In this document: positions 50,285 through 59,125 of the stretch, in pieces | Layout of the letters: each line of letters begins with the position of its first letter | How positions within the stretch are numbered: the first letter of the stretch is position 1 | NCBI GenBank assembly: GCA_963817885.1 | Contig: CAWFQE010000006.1 | Span: 1-64,000 of the forward strand | Direction of reading: 5' to 3' | Length of the DNA: 64,000 bases | Source of the DNA: CAVOHU01 sp963817885 | GTDB lineage: Bacteria; Acidobacteriota; Vicinamibacteria; Vicinamibacterales; JAKQTR01 | Position numbers and translations under genes: made by a program | Notes under the pieces: generated by a model | Told to the model about the DNA's origin: nothing | The model's database searches: none | What the model saw: the letters and a program-made list of their open reading frames with translations, nothing else

Positions 50285-50374
50285 GTGTGCCTCCTTTCGC
50301 CAACACCCGGTGCTCAGGGGGTCGTTTGGAAGAAGCCGGCGCGGGTCGCCGCGAAGACGCAAGGCAGGTAAGAA

Positions 50375-50578
50375 ATGCGCATTACAGGCAAGGTCAAGTG
50401 GTTCAACAACGCGAAGGGGTACGGATTCATCGAGCGCGAGGGCGGCAGCGATGTGTTCGTGCACTACTCGGCCATCCAGGGCAACGGGTTCCGTTCGCTC
50501 GAAGAGGGCCAGGCAGTCGAGTTCGAGATCGTTGACGGACCGAAGGGCCCACAGGCCGGCAACGTCATCAAGATCTAA
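50375..50578 (+). CDS. csp: Cold-shock protein
   Basis: A 67-residue single cold-shock domain with both RNP motifs (KGYGFIEREGG and DVFVHYSAIQ). It binds single-stranded RNA or DNA and melts secondary structure. GGCAGGT lies seven bases before the ATG. It is monocistronic, with a leader of about 140 nt that contains a terminator hairpin, so expression may depend on antitermination. Confidence 0.96.
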   Translation: MRITGKVKWFNNAKGYGFIEREGGSDVFVHYSAIQGNGFRSLEEGQAVEFEIVDGPKGPQAGNVIKI

Positions 50579-50736
50579 GGCGACGTCTACCCCGGGGTCC
50601 GGCCAGACCGGACCCTGGGGATTCTCCTGCTCCCCCGACCTCTTCCCGTTATCTCCTGCACGAACACCCTTGAACGGTCCACTGGCGGGCCGCAGGTGTC
50701 GGGCCGCGGGCCCTCCTGGCTGGCGGCGGGCCGAGG

Positions 50737-51336
50737 CTATGCCGGCGGCTTGGAGAATCCCCTGAGCGCGCGCGCCGTGAAATTGATCTTGCCGTTGCGC
50801 ATCGCCAGCCGGAAGGCCACCTCGGCCCCGCCCTTCTTCTTGATCTCTTTGACCTGCTGCCGGACCAGCGCCGCGAACTTGTGGAATGGGACGTGCGGCT
50901 CGCCGATTTCGTCGCGCGCTTCGGTAAGCCGCTCGTAGAGCTCCTGCAGCTTGTCCATCTCCTTCAGCGGATCCGCGAAGACGGCCACGTGCAGGATGCG
51001 GTCGGTCGACTCTTCAGGCTCCGCCCCGACGCGGCGTTTCGGCTGGCTGAAGGGCCCGGGCCGGCCTTCCTCGCGGGCCTTCAGGCCCCGATCCCAGAGA
51101 TCGGCAAATGTCGCGTAGCGCGACTGGAGCGTCTGGAAGCGAAACCGGTCCGAGTACGATCGGGTGTGAGCCGTCGCGCGATCGAGTTGCCGGATGAGCG
51201 TCTCGACCCGCGCGCGGCTCTCGGTGGGCGGGCGCGGAACCCGGCCGGCAAAGAACGAGTTGTACTCGATCTCCAGCTTGCGGAGCTCGGTCTCGAGCGT
51301 GCGAACGGCGTTCGCGATGTCGGAATCGACGGCCAC
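50737..51336 (-). CDS. MXAN_5187 C-terminal-like domain protein
   Basis: A 199-residue soluble helical protein. Its first half matches the MXAN_5187-type pattern I know from myxobacterial and related proteins: ELRKLEIEYNSFFAGRVPRP, RARVETLIRQLDRATAHTR and RFRFQTLQSRYATFADLWDR. No activity is established. The second half (LQELYERLTEARDEIGEPHV, FHKFAALVRQQVKEIKKKGG) may be a helical dimer region. The start is GTG 51336, overlapping the upstream stop by one base, so the two genes are coupled. Confidence 0.7.
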   Translation of the reverse strand: MAVDSDIANAVRTLETELRKLEIEYNSFFAGRVPRPPTESRARVETLIRQLDRATAHTRSYSDRFRFQTLQSRYATFADLWDRGLKAREEGRPGPFSQPKRRVGAEPEESTDRILHVAVFADPLKEMDKLQELYERLTEARDEIGEPHVPFHKFAALVRQQVKEIKKKGGAEVAFRLAMRNGKINFTARALRGFSKPPA

Positions 51337-51809
51337 TAGCGTGGAATGAGAAACCAGAACAGGGGCAGCCACAGCTCGCGCGCGAACGGCACCGGCCGAT
51401 CGTCCACGAGCACCTCGCTGGAGTCGTACCGGCCGACGTATTGCCAGAGGTCCCGAAGCGCCAGAACCTGGTCGGGCCGGAACCGGGCCCGATGACGAAG
51501 CGTGCCGCCCGTCGTCGATTCCAGGTAGCCATCGGTGGATTTCGCCAGCTCGACCGCCCGGGCGTAGTCGGCGCCGTCGAAGGGGGAGAACACCACGGTC
51601 AGCGCGAACGGGCGAGGCGGAGGATTGTCGTACAGCGCAGCCTGGAGGTCGGGGTCGAGGCGAGCCAGCTCTTCGTCGGATGGCTCCTCGGCCAGATCGA
51701 CGTAGGGCCAGAACTGGTCGCGCGGCCGGAAGTGCGGCGTTTCCCTGGGGGAAGCGTCAGACGGGCCGGTCACTGAATCGGTCTTGTCCTGGGAGTCATT
51801 CATCATCAA
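51336..51809 (-). CDS. Conserved-looking protein of unknown function
   Basis: A 157-residue protein, unrecognised. A charged N-terminal tail of about 45 residues precedes a mixed domain (RPFALTVVFSPFDGADYARA, LESTTGGTLRHRARFRPDQV) ending in a hydrophobic segment ARELWLPLFWFLIPR. Three ATG codons open it (51809, 51806, 51803). It is cotranscribed with the downstream MXAN_5187-like gene. Confidence 0.6.
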   Translation of the reverse strand: MMMNDSQDKTDSVTGPSDASPRETPHFRPRDQFWPYVDLAEEPSDEELARLDPDLQAALYDNPPPRPFALTVVFSPFDGADYARAVELAKSTDGYLESTTGGTLRHRARFRPDQVLALRDLWQYVGRYDSSEVLVDDRPVPFARELWLPLFWFLIPR

Positions 51810-51932
51810 AGGCCGCGGCAGCGTGAAGCGCCGTCCGCGAATCCGCTTGATGCTATCCTGAGTGCGTCAGCGGGCGCAACGTGTGATGCGCCCGAGTCCC
51901 TACCGATCCCGTGCCTGGACGACGAGTGCAGG

Positions 51933-53393
51933 ATGGCCGAGTTTCGAATCATTCCTTCGATCGAGCAGCTCCGAAAGCGCGAGCGCGTGCAGGGCCTGGT
52001 CGCCCGTTACGGCCACGATGCGGTGGTGCAGGCGCTGCGCGAGGAAACCGATGCGCTGCGCCGGCGGCTCGCCGCCGGCCAGGCGGCCGAGGAGGGAGAG
52101 GCGGCGCCGCTCCCCGCCACGCCGGTTCAGGCCGCCGAGCTGATCGAGTCCGGGGCCGAGCCAAGGCTGCAACTTCATTTCGACCAACCGCTGCGCCGCG
52201 TCGTCAACGCGACGGGCGTGATCGTTCACACCAACCTCGGCCGGGCCCCGCTGGCGAGGCCGGCACTGGAACGCGTGGCGGAAATCGGCGCGCGGTACTC
52301 CACGCTCGAATACGACCTCGCCGCGGGCGGGCGAGGACAGCGCGATCGGCACACTGAAGCGTTGCTGTGCCGGCTGACCGGCGCGGAAGCCGCCGTGGTC
52401 GTCAACAATAACGCTGCCGCCACGATGCTGCTGCTGGCCGCCCTGGCGAAAGGCCGGGACGTGATTGTCTCGCGCGGAGAGCTGGTCGAGATCGGCGGCG
52501 GATTCCGCGTCCCGGACGTCATGGCCCTCTCGGGCGCGATCCTGCGCGAGGTGGGCACGACCAACAAGACCAGGGCCGGCGACTACGCGGAGGCGCTCTC
52601 GGAGCGGACAGCCCTCATCCTTCGCGTGCACCGGTCGAACTTCCGGATCGAGGGATTCACCGAACAGCCTTCCCTCGACGAGCTGGTCCGCGTCGGGCGC
52701 CAGGCCGGCGTGCCGGTGGCCGAAGACCTGGGGAGCGGCAACCTGATTGGCGGCATGGCCACCTCGGCCGCACTGGGAGGCGTGGCGTTCTCGGAGGTCC
52801 CCGGCCTGGAACGCCTGCTTGGCCAGGAGCCGACGGTGCAGGCCAGCATCGCGGCCGGCGTCGATCTGCTGTGCTTCAGCGGCGACAAGATCCTGGGCGG
52901 GCCGCAGGCCGGAATCATCATCGGCCGCAAGAGCCTGATCACGCCGATTCGCCGGCATCCCCTGATGCGGGCGCTCCGGGTCGACAAGATGACCTACGCG
53001 GCGCTGGGCGCCACGCTCATCGAGTACCTGGCGGGCCGGGCGATCAGGACGATACCGGTCCTTCGGATGCTGACGCAGGTCCCGGACGGGATCGAGGCCC
53101 GCGGCCGGCGGATTGCCGCCCTGCTGGAGGCGTCCGGAGAGTACACGGCGCGGATTGTCGACGGCGAGTCCACCATCGGCGGCGGGTCGACGCCCGGCCT
53201 GACGCTGCCCACGCGGCTGGTCGCGCTCGAGCGTCGCGGGCTGTCGGCAGACGGCCTCGAGTCTGCGTTGCGGCGCCTCGACCCGCCGGTCATCGCCCGC
53301 ATCGACAAGGACCGGGTGCTGCTCGATCTGCGGACCGTCTTCGAGGATGAAGACGAGCTGGTAGCGCGCCTGCTGGTGACCGTGCGGGCCTGA
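51933..53393 (+). CDS. selA: L-seryl-tRNA(Sec) selenium transferase
   Basis: A 486-residue PLP enzyme converting seryl-tRNA(Sec) to selenocysteinyl-tRNA(Sec). It shows the N-terminal tRNA-binding part (RIIPSIEQLRKRERVQGLVA), VVNATGVIVHTNLGRAPLAR and the PLP lysine K319 in FSGDKILGGPQAG. This implies that the organism makes selenoproteins. selB, selC and selD are not in the window. The start is ATG 51933. It ends 9 bp before the GMC oxidoreductase. Confidence 0.96.
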   Translation: MAEFRIIPSIEQLRKRERVQGLVARYGHDAVVQALREETDALRRRLAAGQAAEEGEAAPLPATPVQAAELIESGAEPRLQLHFDQPLRRVVNATGVIVHTNLGRAPLARPALERVAEIGARYSTLEYDLAAGGRGQRDRHTEALLCRLTGAEAAVVVNNNAAATMLLLAALAKGRDVIVSRGELVEIGGGFRVPDVMALSGAILREVGTTNKTRAGDYAEALSERTALILRVHRSNFRIEGFTEQPSLDELVRVGRQAGVPVAEDLGSGNLIGGMATSAALGGVAFSEVPGLERLLGQEPTVQASIAAGVDLLCFSGDKILGGPQAGIIIGRKSLITPIRRHPLMRALRVDKMTYAALGATLIEYLAGRAIRTIPVLRMLTQVPDGIEARGRRIAALLEASGEYTARIVDGESTIGGGSTPGLTLPTRLVALERRGLSADGLESALRRLDPPVIARIDKDRVLLDLRTVFEDEDELVARLLVTVRA

Positions 53394-53402
53394 GCGCGGA
53401 GC

Positions 53403-55088
53403 GTGGAACACGGACCCTACGACTACGTCGTGATCGGATCCGGATTTGGCGGTGCCGTCTCGGCCATGCGCCTGACCGGGAAAGGCTACTCGGTCCTCGT
53501 CCTCGAGCAAGGCAAGCGACTCGACGATCGGGATTTCCCCGAGACCAACCTGCGGTTCTGGAAATATCTCTGGATTCCATCGCTCGGCTGCCGCGGCATC
53601 CTGCAGATCAGCCTTCTTCGGGGCGCGATGATCCTGCACGGAGCCGGCGTCGGCGGCGGCAGCCTCGGCTACGCCAACGTCCTCGAGGAACCCAGCCCCG
53701 AGACCTTTGCGACCCCCGCGTGGCACGACCCCATCGACTGGGGAGCGCGCCTGTCGCCGCACTACCGGACGGCGCGGCGGATGCTGGGCGTCGTGGCCAA
53801 TCCCAGGCTCTTTCCGGCAGACGAGGCCCTGCGGGAGATCGCAACCGAGCGCGGCACCGGTTCGACCTTTCGCGCGACCGAGGTCGGCGTCTATTTTGGC
53901 CAGGAGGGCCTGGCGGCCCCCGACCCCTACTTCGAAGGAGCAGGGCCTGAGCGCGCCGGGTGCACGTTCTGCGGCGGATGCATGATCGGGTGCCGCCACA
54001 ACGCCAAGAACACGCTGCCGAAGAACTACCTCTACTTCGCGGAGAAGCAGGGCGCAGAGGTCGTCGCCGAGGCACGGGTCACGCTCATCCGGCCGCTCGC
54101 CGAACCGCCTGGTGAGACGATCGCGTCCAGCCCGGCGAACGCCGGCGCCGTAACCGCGCGCGAAGGGTCCGCGCCGACGCCGCGATTCGAGGTGACATAC
54201 AGGCACTCGACCTCGAGGCTCGGTCGCCGCACGGTCCGGGTGCTGACCCGCAACGTCATCGTATCGGCAGGCGTCCTGGGGACGCTGGATCTGCTCTTGC
54301 GTTGCCGGGACGAGACGCGCACGCTGCCCCGCCTGTCGGAGCGCCTGGGCGACAGGGTCCGCACCAACTCGGAGGCGCTGCTCGGAAGCCTCAGCCGCCG
54401 AAGCCTGACCGACTACTCTCAGGGCATCGCGATCACGTCGATCATGGATGCCGACGCGGTCACGCGCATCGAACCGGTGCGCTACCCGGCCGGTTCCGAC
54501 CTGATGAGAATCGTGAGCGCGCCGCTCATCTCAACGGGCGACGCGATCGCGCTGCGGCTCTTCAAGTCGGTCGCCTGGGTGTTCCGGCATCCGCTCGATG
54601 TCGTGCGGGCGCTCGTGCGCCCCGGGTGGGCGCGGCGAACGACGATCCTCCTGGTGATGCAGAACGTGGACAACTGGATGCGGATCCGCCTCGGGCGTTC
54701 GCTGCTGACGCTCTATCGAAAGGGGCTGGTGGGCGAGCCCGACCGCGACCGCAGAATCCCGGCACGCGTGGACGCCGGCCACGACGTCACCAGGGCGTTC
54801 GCCAGGAAGACCGCCGGCGTTCCGCTGGGCTCGATCGGCGAGAACATCCTGAACTACCCCACGACCGCGCACATCCTCGGCGGGTGCGGCGTCGGGCGAA
54901 GTGCCGCCGAGGGCGTGATTGGAGAAGACTTCCAGGCCCACAACTATCCCGGGCTCTTCGTGATCGACGGATCGGTCGTTCCCGGCAATCCGGGCGTGAA
55001 CCCTTCGCTCACCATCACGGCCCTGGCCGAGTATGCGATGAGCCTGATCGCTCCCAGGCAGCAGGCCAGCGGCTCGGGCACGCGGTAG
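53403..55088 (+). CDS. GMC-family FAD oxidoreductase (cholesterol oxidase-like)
   Basis: A 561-residue flavoenzyme. The dinucleotide fold is YDYVVIGSGFGGAVSAMRLT. A cysteine cluster CTFCGGCMIGCRHNAKNTL near residue 190 is typical of the ChoD-like branch. The C-terminal GMC end (NYPGLFVIDGSVVPGNPGVN) holds the substrate-side residues. Substrate unknown: sterol or another alcohol is a guess. The start is GTG 53403. It may be cotranscribed with selA. Confidence 0.87.
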   Translation: MEHGPYDYVVIGSGFGGAVSAMRLTGKGYSVLVLEQGKRLDDRDFPETNLRFWKYLWIPSLGCRGILQISLLRGAMILHGAGVGGGSLGYANVLEEPSPETFATPAWHDPIDWGARLSPHYRTARRMLGVVANPRLFPADEALREIATERGTGSTFRATEVGVYFGQEGLAAPDPYFEGAGPERAGCTFCGGCMIGCRHNAKNTLPKNYLYFAEKQGAEVVAEARVTLIRPLAEPPGETIASSPANAGAVTAREGSAPTPRFEVTYRHSTSRLGRRTVRVLTRNVIVSAGVLGTLDLLLRCRDETRTLPRLSERLGDRVRTNSEALLGSLSRRSLTDYSQGIAITSIMDADAVTRIEPVRYPAGSDLMRIVSAPLISTGDAIALRLFKSVAWVFRHPLDVVRALVRPGWARRTTILLVMQNVDNWMRIRLGRSLLTLYRKGLVGEPDRDRRIPARVDAGHDVTRAFARKTAGVPLGSIGENILNYPTTAHILGGCGVGRSAAEGVIGEDFQAHNYPGLFVIDGSVVPGNPGVNPSLTITALAEYAMSLIAPRQQASGSGTR

Positions 55089-55237
55089 ACCTCCCACACC
55101 AGGCTTCGGCGCGCACGCTCGCCGCCGCTTGTTACCCCGGCACGGGCAGCGTAGGATAGGCCACGCTCGATTGGAGCGCCCGCCTCGCCTGCCTCGTCTC
55201 ACCCGGGCAGGCTGGCCGGGCGCGCAAGGCCCACACC
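55089..55237 (+). other. Short non-coding spacer
   Basis: 149 bp before the DUF3788 gene. No clear structure or promoter was recognised. Confidence 0.4.
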
Positions 55238-55657
55238 ATGGTAGAGATCGTCGAAGAACCCAAGGCCCAGCCGCCACGTCCCGCCGAATTGAAGCGGCTG
55301 CTCGGACGCACCAGTGTGCTCTGGAACGACCTCAAGGCGCTTTCGAGCCGGGAGTACGCGCCGCTTTCCGAAGAGTGGACCCGACCGGGAAGGAAGTACG
55401 CGTGGTCGCTGAGGCTGAAGGTGCGATCCCGCACGCTCTGTTACCTGCTGCCAAGGGATCGTCATTTCATCGTGGCGGTGGTGCTCGGCGAACGGGCCGT
55501 GGAAGCCGCCCGCCGCAGTTCGCTCTCCTCTTCGATCCTCGAGGCCATCGATGCGGCGCACCCGTATGTTGAAGGCCGGGGCGTTCGTCTCGAGGTCAGG
55601 ACCCGCGAGGATCTCGCCCAGGCCCAGGCGCTCTGCGCCATCAAGATGGCGAACTGA
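55238..55657 (+). CDS. DUF3788 family protein
   Basis: A 139-residue soluble protein with the DUF3788 pattern: tryptophan-rich first half (LWNDLKALSSREYAPLSEEW, KYAWSLRLKVRSRTLCYLLP), then FIVAVVLGERAVEAARRSSL and the conserved end YVEGRGVRLEVRTREDLAQA before IKMAN. Function unknown; related domains bind small ligands. The start is ATG 55238. Confidence 0.82.
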   Translation: MVEIVEEPKAQPPRPAELKRLLGRTSVLWNDLKALSSREYAPLSEEWTRPGRKYAWSLRLKVRSRTLCYLLPRDRHFIVAVVLGERAVEAARRSSLSSSILEAIDAAHPYVEGRGVRLEVRTREDLAQAQALCAIKMAN

Positions 55658-55707
55658 CGCCGGACATCGCTCGATCAGTGAAACATCGCATCATCAAGGA
55701 GCCGGAC

Positions 55708-58614
55708 ATGCATCGATTCGTAACCCCCAGCCGCCACGCCGTGGGGCGCGCGCTCATCCTGTGGGGACTCGCCGTCGCGTTCTCGATAATGCCGCTGGCC
55801 GCGCCGCACGCCCAGGGCCCGTCCATGGCTCAGGCTGCGGCGACGCTCCCGGCAACGCCGAAGGCCAACTACGACCTGGCGGCCCAGTGGACGACCCAGA
55901 AGGTTGGCCGCCTGGTGTTCGATACCTCCGTCACTCCCCGCTGGTTCGAGTCGGGCGATCGTTTCTGGTACGCCTTCCAGACGCGGGAAGGGCGCCGGTT
56001 CTACCTGGTCGATCCGCTGAAGAAGTCGAAGGCGCCCCTGTTCGATCACGTCAGGATGGCCGCCGCGCTCATGTCGATCACGCTCCAGCCCTACGACGCC
56101 CAGCACCTGCCGTTCTCGACCGTTCGGTTTGTCAAGAAGGACGCCGCCTTCCAGTTCGACGTCCAGATCCCGCGCGATGCGCAGTACATCAAGCCCAAGG
56201 CGCCCGTCCAGGTCGGCCCCCTGCCTGCCGTCGAGAAGAAGGAAGGCGGACGGGCCAGGAAGGACGCCGGGGCAGCCAGGCAGGACACGGCGGCGGCTCA
56301 GAAGGAACCTGCGGGCGCCGGGAAAGAGTCGCCCGATGAGGTCGGGGAGGAAGCCGGCCAGGCCGACGGCCAGCAGCAGCAACAGGGACAACGCGGCCAG
56401 CAGGGCCAGCAACAGCAGCAGGGGCAACGCGGTCAACAGGGCCAGCGCGGCGCCGGCGCCACCCCAACGCCTCCCCGCCCTCGCACTCTGCACTTCGAGT
56501 ACGACATGGCCGCCGGCACGCTTGATCTCATCGACGAGGACTATCGCGCGCCGCAGCGCCCGCGGTGGGCCCAGCTCTCACCCGACGGCAAGACGGTGCT
56601 CTTCGCCCGCAATCACAACCTCTTCATGATGGACGCGGAGAACTACGCGCTCGCCCAGAAGAAGGCCGACGATCCCAAGATCGTCGAGATTCAGCTGACC
56701 AAGGACGGCGTCGAGAACTACAGCTACGCCCGCACGGTGCAGCCGGGCGGCCAGATCGAACAGCAGCAGCAGGAGGAAGATCAGACCGCCACCACTCCGG
56801 AGACGACCGACAAGAATGCGCGTGTCGCGGCCGTGGCAGCCGTCTGGTCGAGGGACTCCCGCAAGTTCTCCGTCGTTCGCCGCGACCAGCGCAAGGTCGC
56901 CGACCTGTGGGTGATCGACGCGCTGGCGACGCCGCGGCCCAAGCTCGAGACGTATCGGTACGCCATGCCCGGCGAGGTGGACGTCCCGCAGTCCGAGATC
57001 AACGTCTTCGACCGCGAATCCAAGTCGATGGTCCGGATGAAGGTCGACAGGTTCAAGGATCAGACGGTGTCGGTGGCCACCATGCCCACCCGCGCCGGAG
57101 TCGGCGGCGGCCGGGGCGGACAGGGCGGCGCCGGCGGCGGGCAGGATGCTCCACCGCCGCAGTGGCTGAGCGAGACGCCCGACAAGCTCTACTTCACGCG
57201 CGTGAGCCGCGACCAGAAGAAGGTGGATGTCTGCGTGGCGTCGCCGGACACGGGCGAGGTCAAGGCCCTGATCGAAGAGAGGCTGAACACCTACATCGAG
57301 ACCAAGCCGCTGCGCCTCATCAACAAGGGCCAGGAGCTCATAGAGTGGTCGGAGCGCACGGGCTGGGGACACTACTACCTGTACGACGCCGCGACGGGCG
57401 CGCTCAAGAACGCGATTACCTCCGGGGAATTCGTCACGACCAACCTGGAGGGCATCGACGAAAAGGCCCGCGTCGCCTTCATCACCGCCGTCGGCCGGGA
57501 ACCTGGCGAAGATCCCTACTACCCTCACCTTTACCGCGTGAACCTGGACGGCACCCTCGTCAAGCTGCTGAACCCCGGAGATGCCTCTCATGCCGGCAGC
57601 CTCTCGGAGTCGGCCAGGTATTTCGTCGACAACTCATCACGGGTGAACACGGCTCCGCTCGCCGCCCTCTACGACTCGCTCGGCGCGCTCATCACGCCGC
57701 TCGAGACGACTGACGTCGTCGCCCTGCAGGACGCGGGGTTCAAGTTCCCCGAGCCGTTCAAGACGAAGGCCGATGACGGGATTACGGACCTGTTCGGCGT
57801 GATGTACAAGCCGTTCGACTTCGACCCGGCGAAGAAGTACCCGGTCATTCTCTACGTGTATCCGGGCCCGCAGACCGAGAGCGTCACCAAGACGTTCAAC
57901 CCGCGCAGCCAGAGCATGTCGCTCGCTCAATACGGCTTCATCGTCGTCGAGGTCGGCAACCGCGGCGGCAATCCGCTGAGGTCGAAGTGGTACCACAATT
58001 ACGGGTACGGCAACCTGCGCGATTACGGCCTGGCCGACAAGAAGGCCACCGTCGAACAGCTTGCGCGCAAGTACGCCTACATCGACGTCAACAAGGTCGG
58101 AATCTGGGGGCATTCGGGCGGCGGCTTCATGTCGACGGCGGCGATGCTGGTCTATCCGGATTTCTTCAAGGTGGCCGTGTCGGAGTCGGGCAACCACGAG
58201 AACAACATCTACAACAACACGTGGAGCGAGAAGAACCACGGGTTGAAGGAAGTCACGGACAAGGACGGCAACGTGACGTTCGAGTACAGCATCGAGCGCA
58301 ATTCCGAGCTGGCCAGGAATCTCAAGGGCCATCTCATGCTGTCGACGGGCGACATCGACAACAACGTGCACCCGGCCAACACGCTCCGGATGGTCGATGC
58401 CCTCATCAAGGCCAATAAACGGTTCGACCTCGTGATGCTCCCGGGCCAGCGTCATGCGTACGGGTCGATGAGCGCGTATTTCAACGCCGTCCGAGCGGAC
58501 TATTTCTGCCGCTGGCTGCTCGGTCAGACGGCCGACTCGGTCGACATCGTCGAGCTCAACCGGGAGAGCGAACAGGTGGGCGACAAGCTGCAGCAGCAGC
58601 GGCGGAGGCAGTAG
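55708..58614 (+). CDS. Secreted S9-family peptidase (DPP IV/prolyl oligopeptidase type)
   Basis: A 968-residue exported serine peptidase. A signal peptide occupies about residues 10-36. A long beta-propeller region follows, containing a Gln/Gly-rich low-complexity tract (about residues 215-255). The C-terminal alpha/beta-hydrolase domain has S803 in WGHSGGGF, D884 in GDIDNNVHP and H916 in GQRHAYG. It removes dipeptides or cleaves after proline in peptides. The start is ATG 55708 with AAGGAG upstream. The GTG at 55678 is rejected. It is monocistronic. Confidence 0.92.
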   Translation: MHRFVTPSRHAVGRALILWGLAVAFSIMPLAAPHAQGPSMAQAAATLPATPKANYDLAAQWTTQKVGRLVFDTSVTPRWFESGDRFWYAFQTREGRRFYLVDPLKKSKAPLFDHVRMAAALMSITLQPYDAQHLPFSTVRFVKKDAAFQFDVQIPRDAQYIKPKAPVQVGPLPAVEKKEGGRARKDAGAARQDTAAAQKEPAGAGKESPDEVGEEAGQADGQQQQQGQRGQQGQQQQQGQRGQQGQRGAGATPTPPRPRTLHFEYDMAAGTLDLIDEDYRAPQRPRWAQLSPDGKTVLFARNHNLFMMDAENYALAQKKADDPKIVEIQLTKDGVENYSYARTVQPGGQIEQQQQEEDQTATTPETTDKNARVAAVAAVWSRDSRKFSVVRRDQRKVADLWVIDALATPRPKLETYRYAMPGEVDVPQSEINVFDRESKSMVRMKVDRFKDQTVSVATMPTRAGVGGGRGGQGGAGGGQDAPPPQWLSETPDKLYFTRVSRDQKKVDVCVASPDTGEVKALIEERLNTYIETKPLRLINKGQELIEWSERTGWGHYYLYDAATGALKNAITSGEFVTTNLEGIDEKARVAFITAVGREPGEDPYYPHLYRVNLDGTLVKLLNPGDASHAGSLSESARYFVDNSSRVNTAPLAALYDSLGALITPLETTDVVALQDAGFKFPEPFKTKADDGITDLFGVMYKPFDFDPAKKYPVILYVYPGPQTESVTKTFNPRSQSMSLAQYGFIVVEVGNRGGNPLRSKWYHNYGYGNLRDYGLADKKATVEQLARKYAYIDVNKVGIWGHSGGGFMSTAAMLVYPDFFKVAVSESGNHENNIYNNTWSEKNHGLKEVTDKDGNVTFEYSIERNSELARNLKGHLMLSTGDIDNNVHPANTLRMVDALIKANKRFDLVMLPGQRHAYGSMSAYFNAVRADYFCRWLLGQTADSVDIVELNRESEQVGDKLQQQRRRQ

Positions 58615-59125
58615 ACGTCTCTGATGTAGCCCGGGTCTTCAAACGTCTCCGATGTAGCCCGGGGTCTTTAGACCCCGGGTTCGCGAGTAGCCCGGGGTCT
58701 TCAGATGTCCCTGATGTAGCCCGGGGTCTTTAGACCCCGGGTTCGCGGGCCGGCAAGCGTCCGCCGTCAACCGCCGTATCCGCCGGGGCTGAAGCCCCGG
58801 CCTACACTTCAAGACCGCCCCTTCATGTCTGACGTCGCCCGGCGTCTTCGCTGGCGCGAAGGATGTCGCCCGGGGACTTCAGATGTCCGTGATGTAGCCC
58901 GGGGTCTTTAGACCCCGGGATCGCATCCGCTCCTGCTGCGGTCTAAACATCCGGACTCATCGAAGCCTCTTGCTGCCACGGAACGGAATGTTCTCCGGCG
59001 TGCTGCGTCTGATGGACGCCGGGCTGAGCGCTCGTGGTTCGATGGGTGGACTCCAGCAGTCAATTGGATGAGAAGTTCACGGCGGGTTGGCTGCCGACCC
59101 GGGGTATGACCAGCGAGGTGTGCTG
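58615..59125. other. Repeat-filled intergenic gap
   Basis: This 511-bp gap between the S9 peptidase and the NmrA-like gene holds the REP-like cluster. From 58926 to 59125 I see nothing beyond the ribosome-binding site of the next gene. Confidence 0.6.
58620..58925. repeat. Cluster of palindromic REP-like elements
   Basis: At least four copies of a unit with GATGTAGCCCGGGGTC and its mirror GACCCCGGG (full copies at about 58651-58679, 58712-58741 and 58889-58919, with partial ones at 58623 and 58688). There is also a variant hairpin GCCGGGGCTGAAGCCCCGGC at 58782-58801. Each can form a stem of 8-9 bp. They follow the S9 peptidase stop codon. Confidence 0.88.

Noticed and set aside
58620..58925. 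Tandem terminators or a non-coding RNA gene after the S9 peptidase
   Set aside because: The hairpins lack T-runs and repeat as near-identical units, which fits REP-like elements better.
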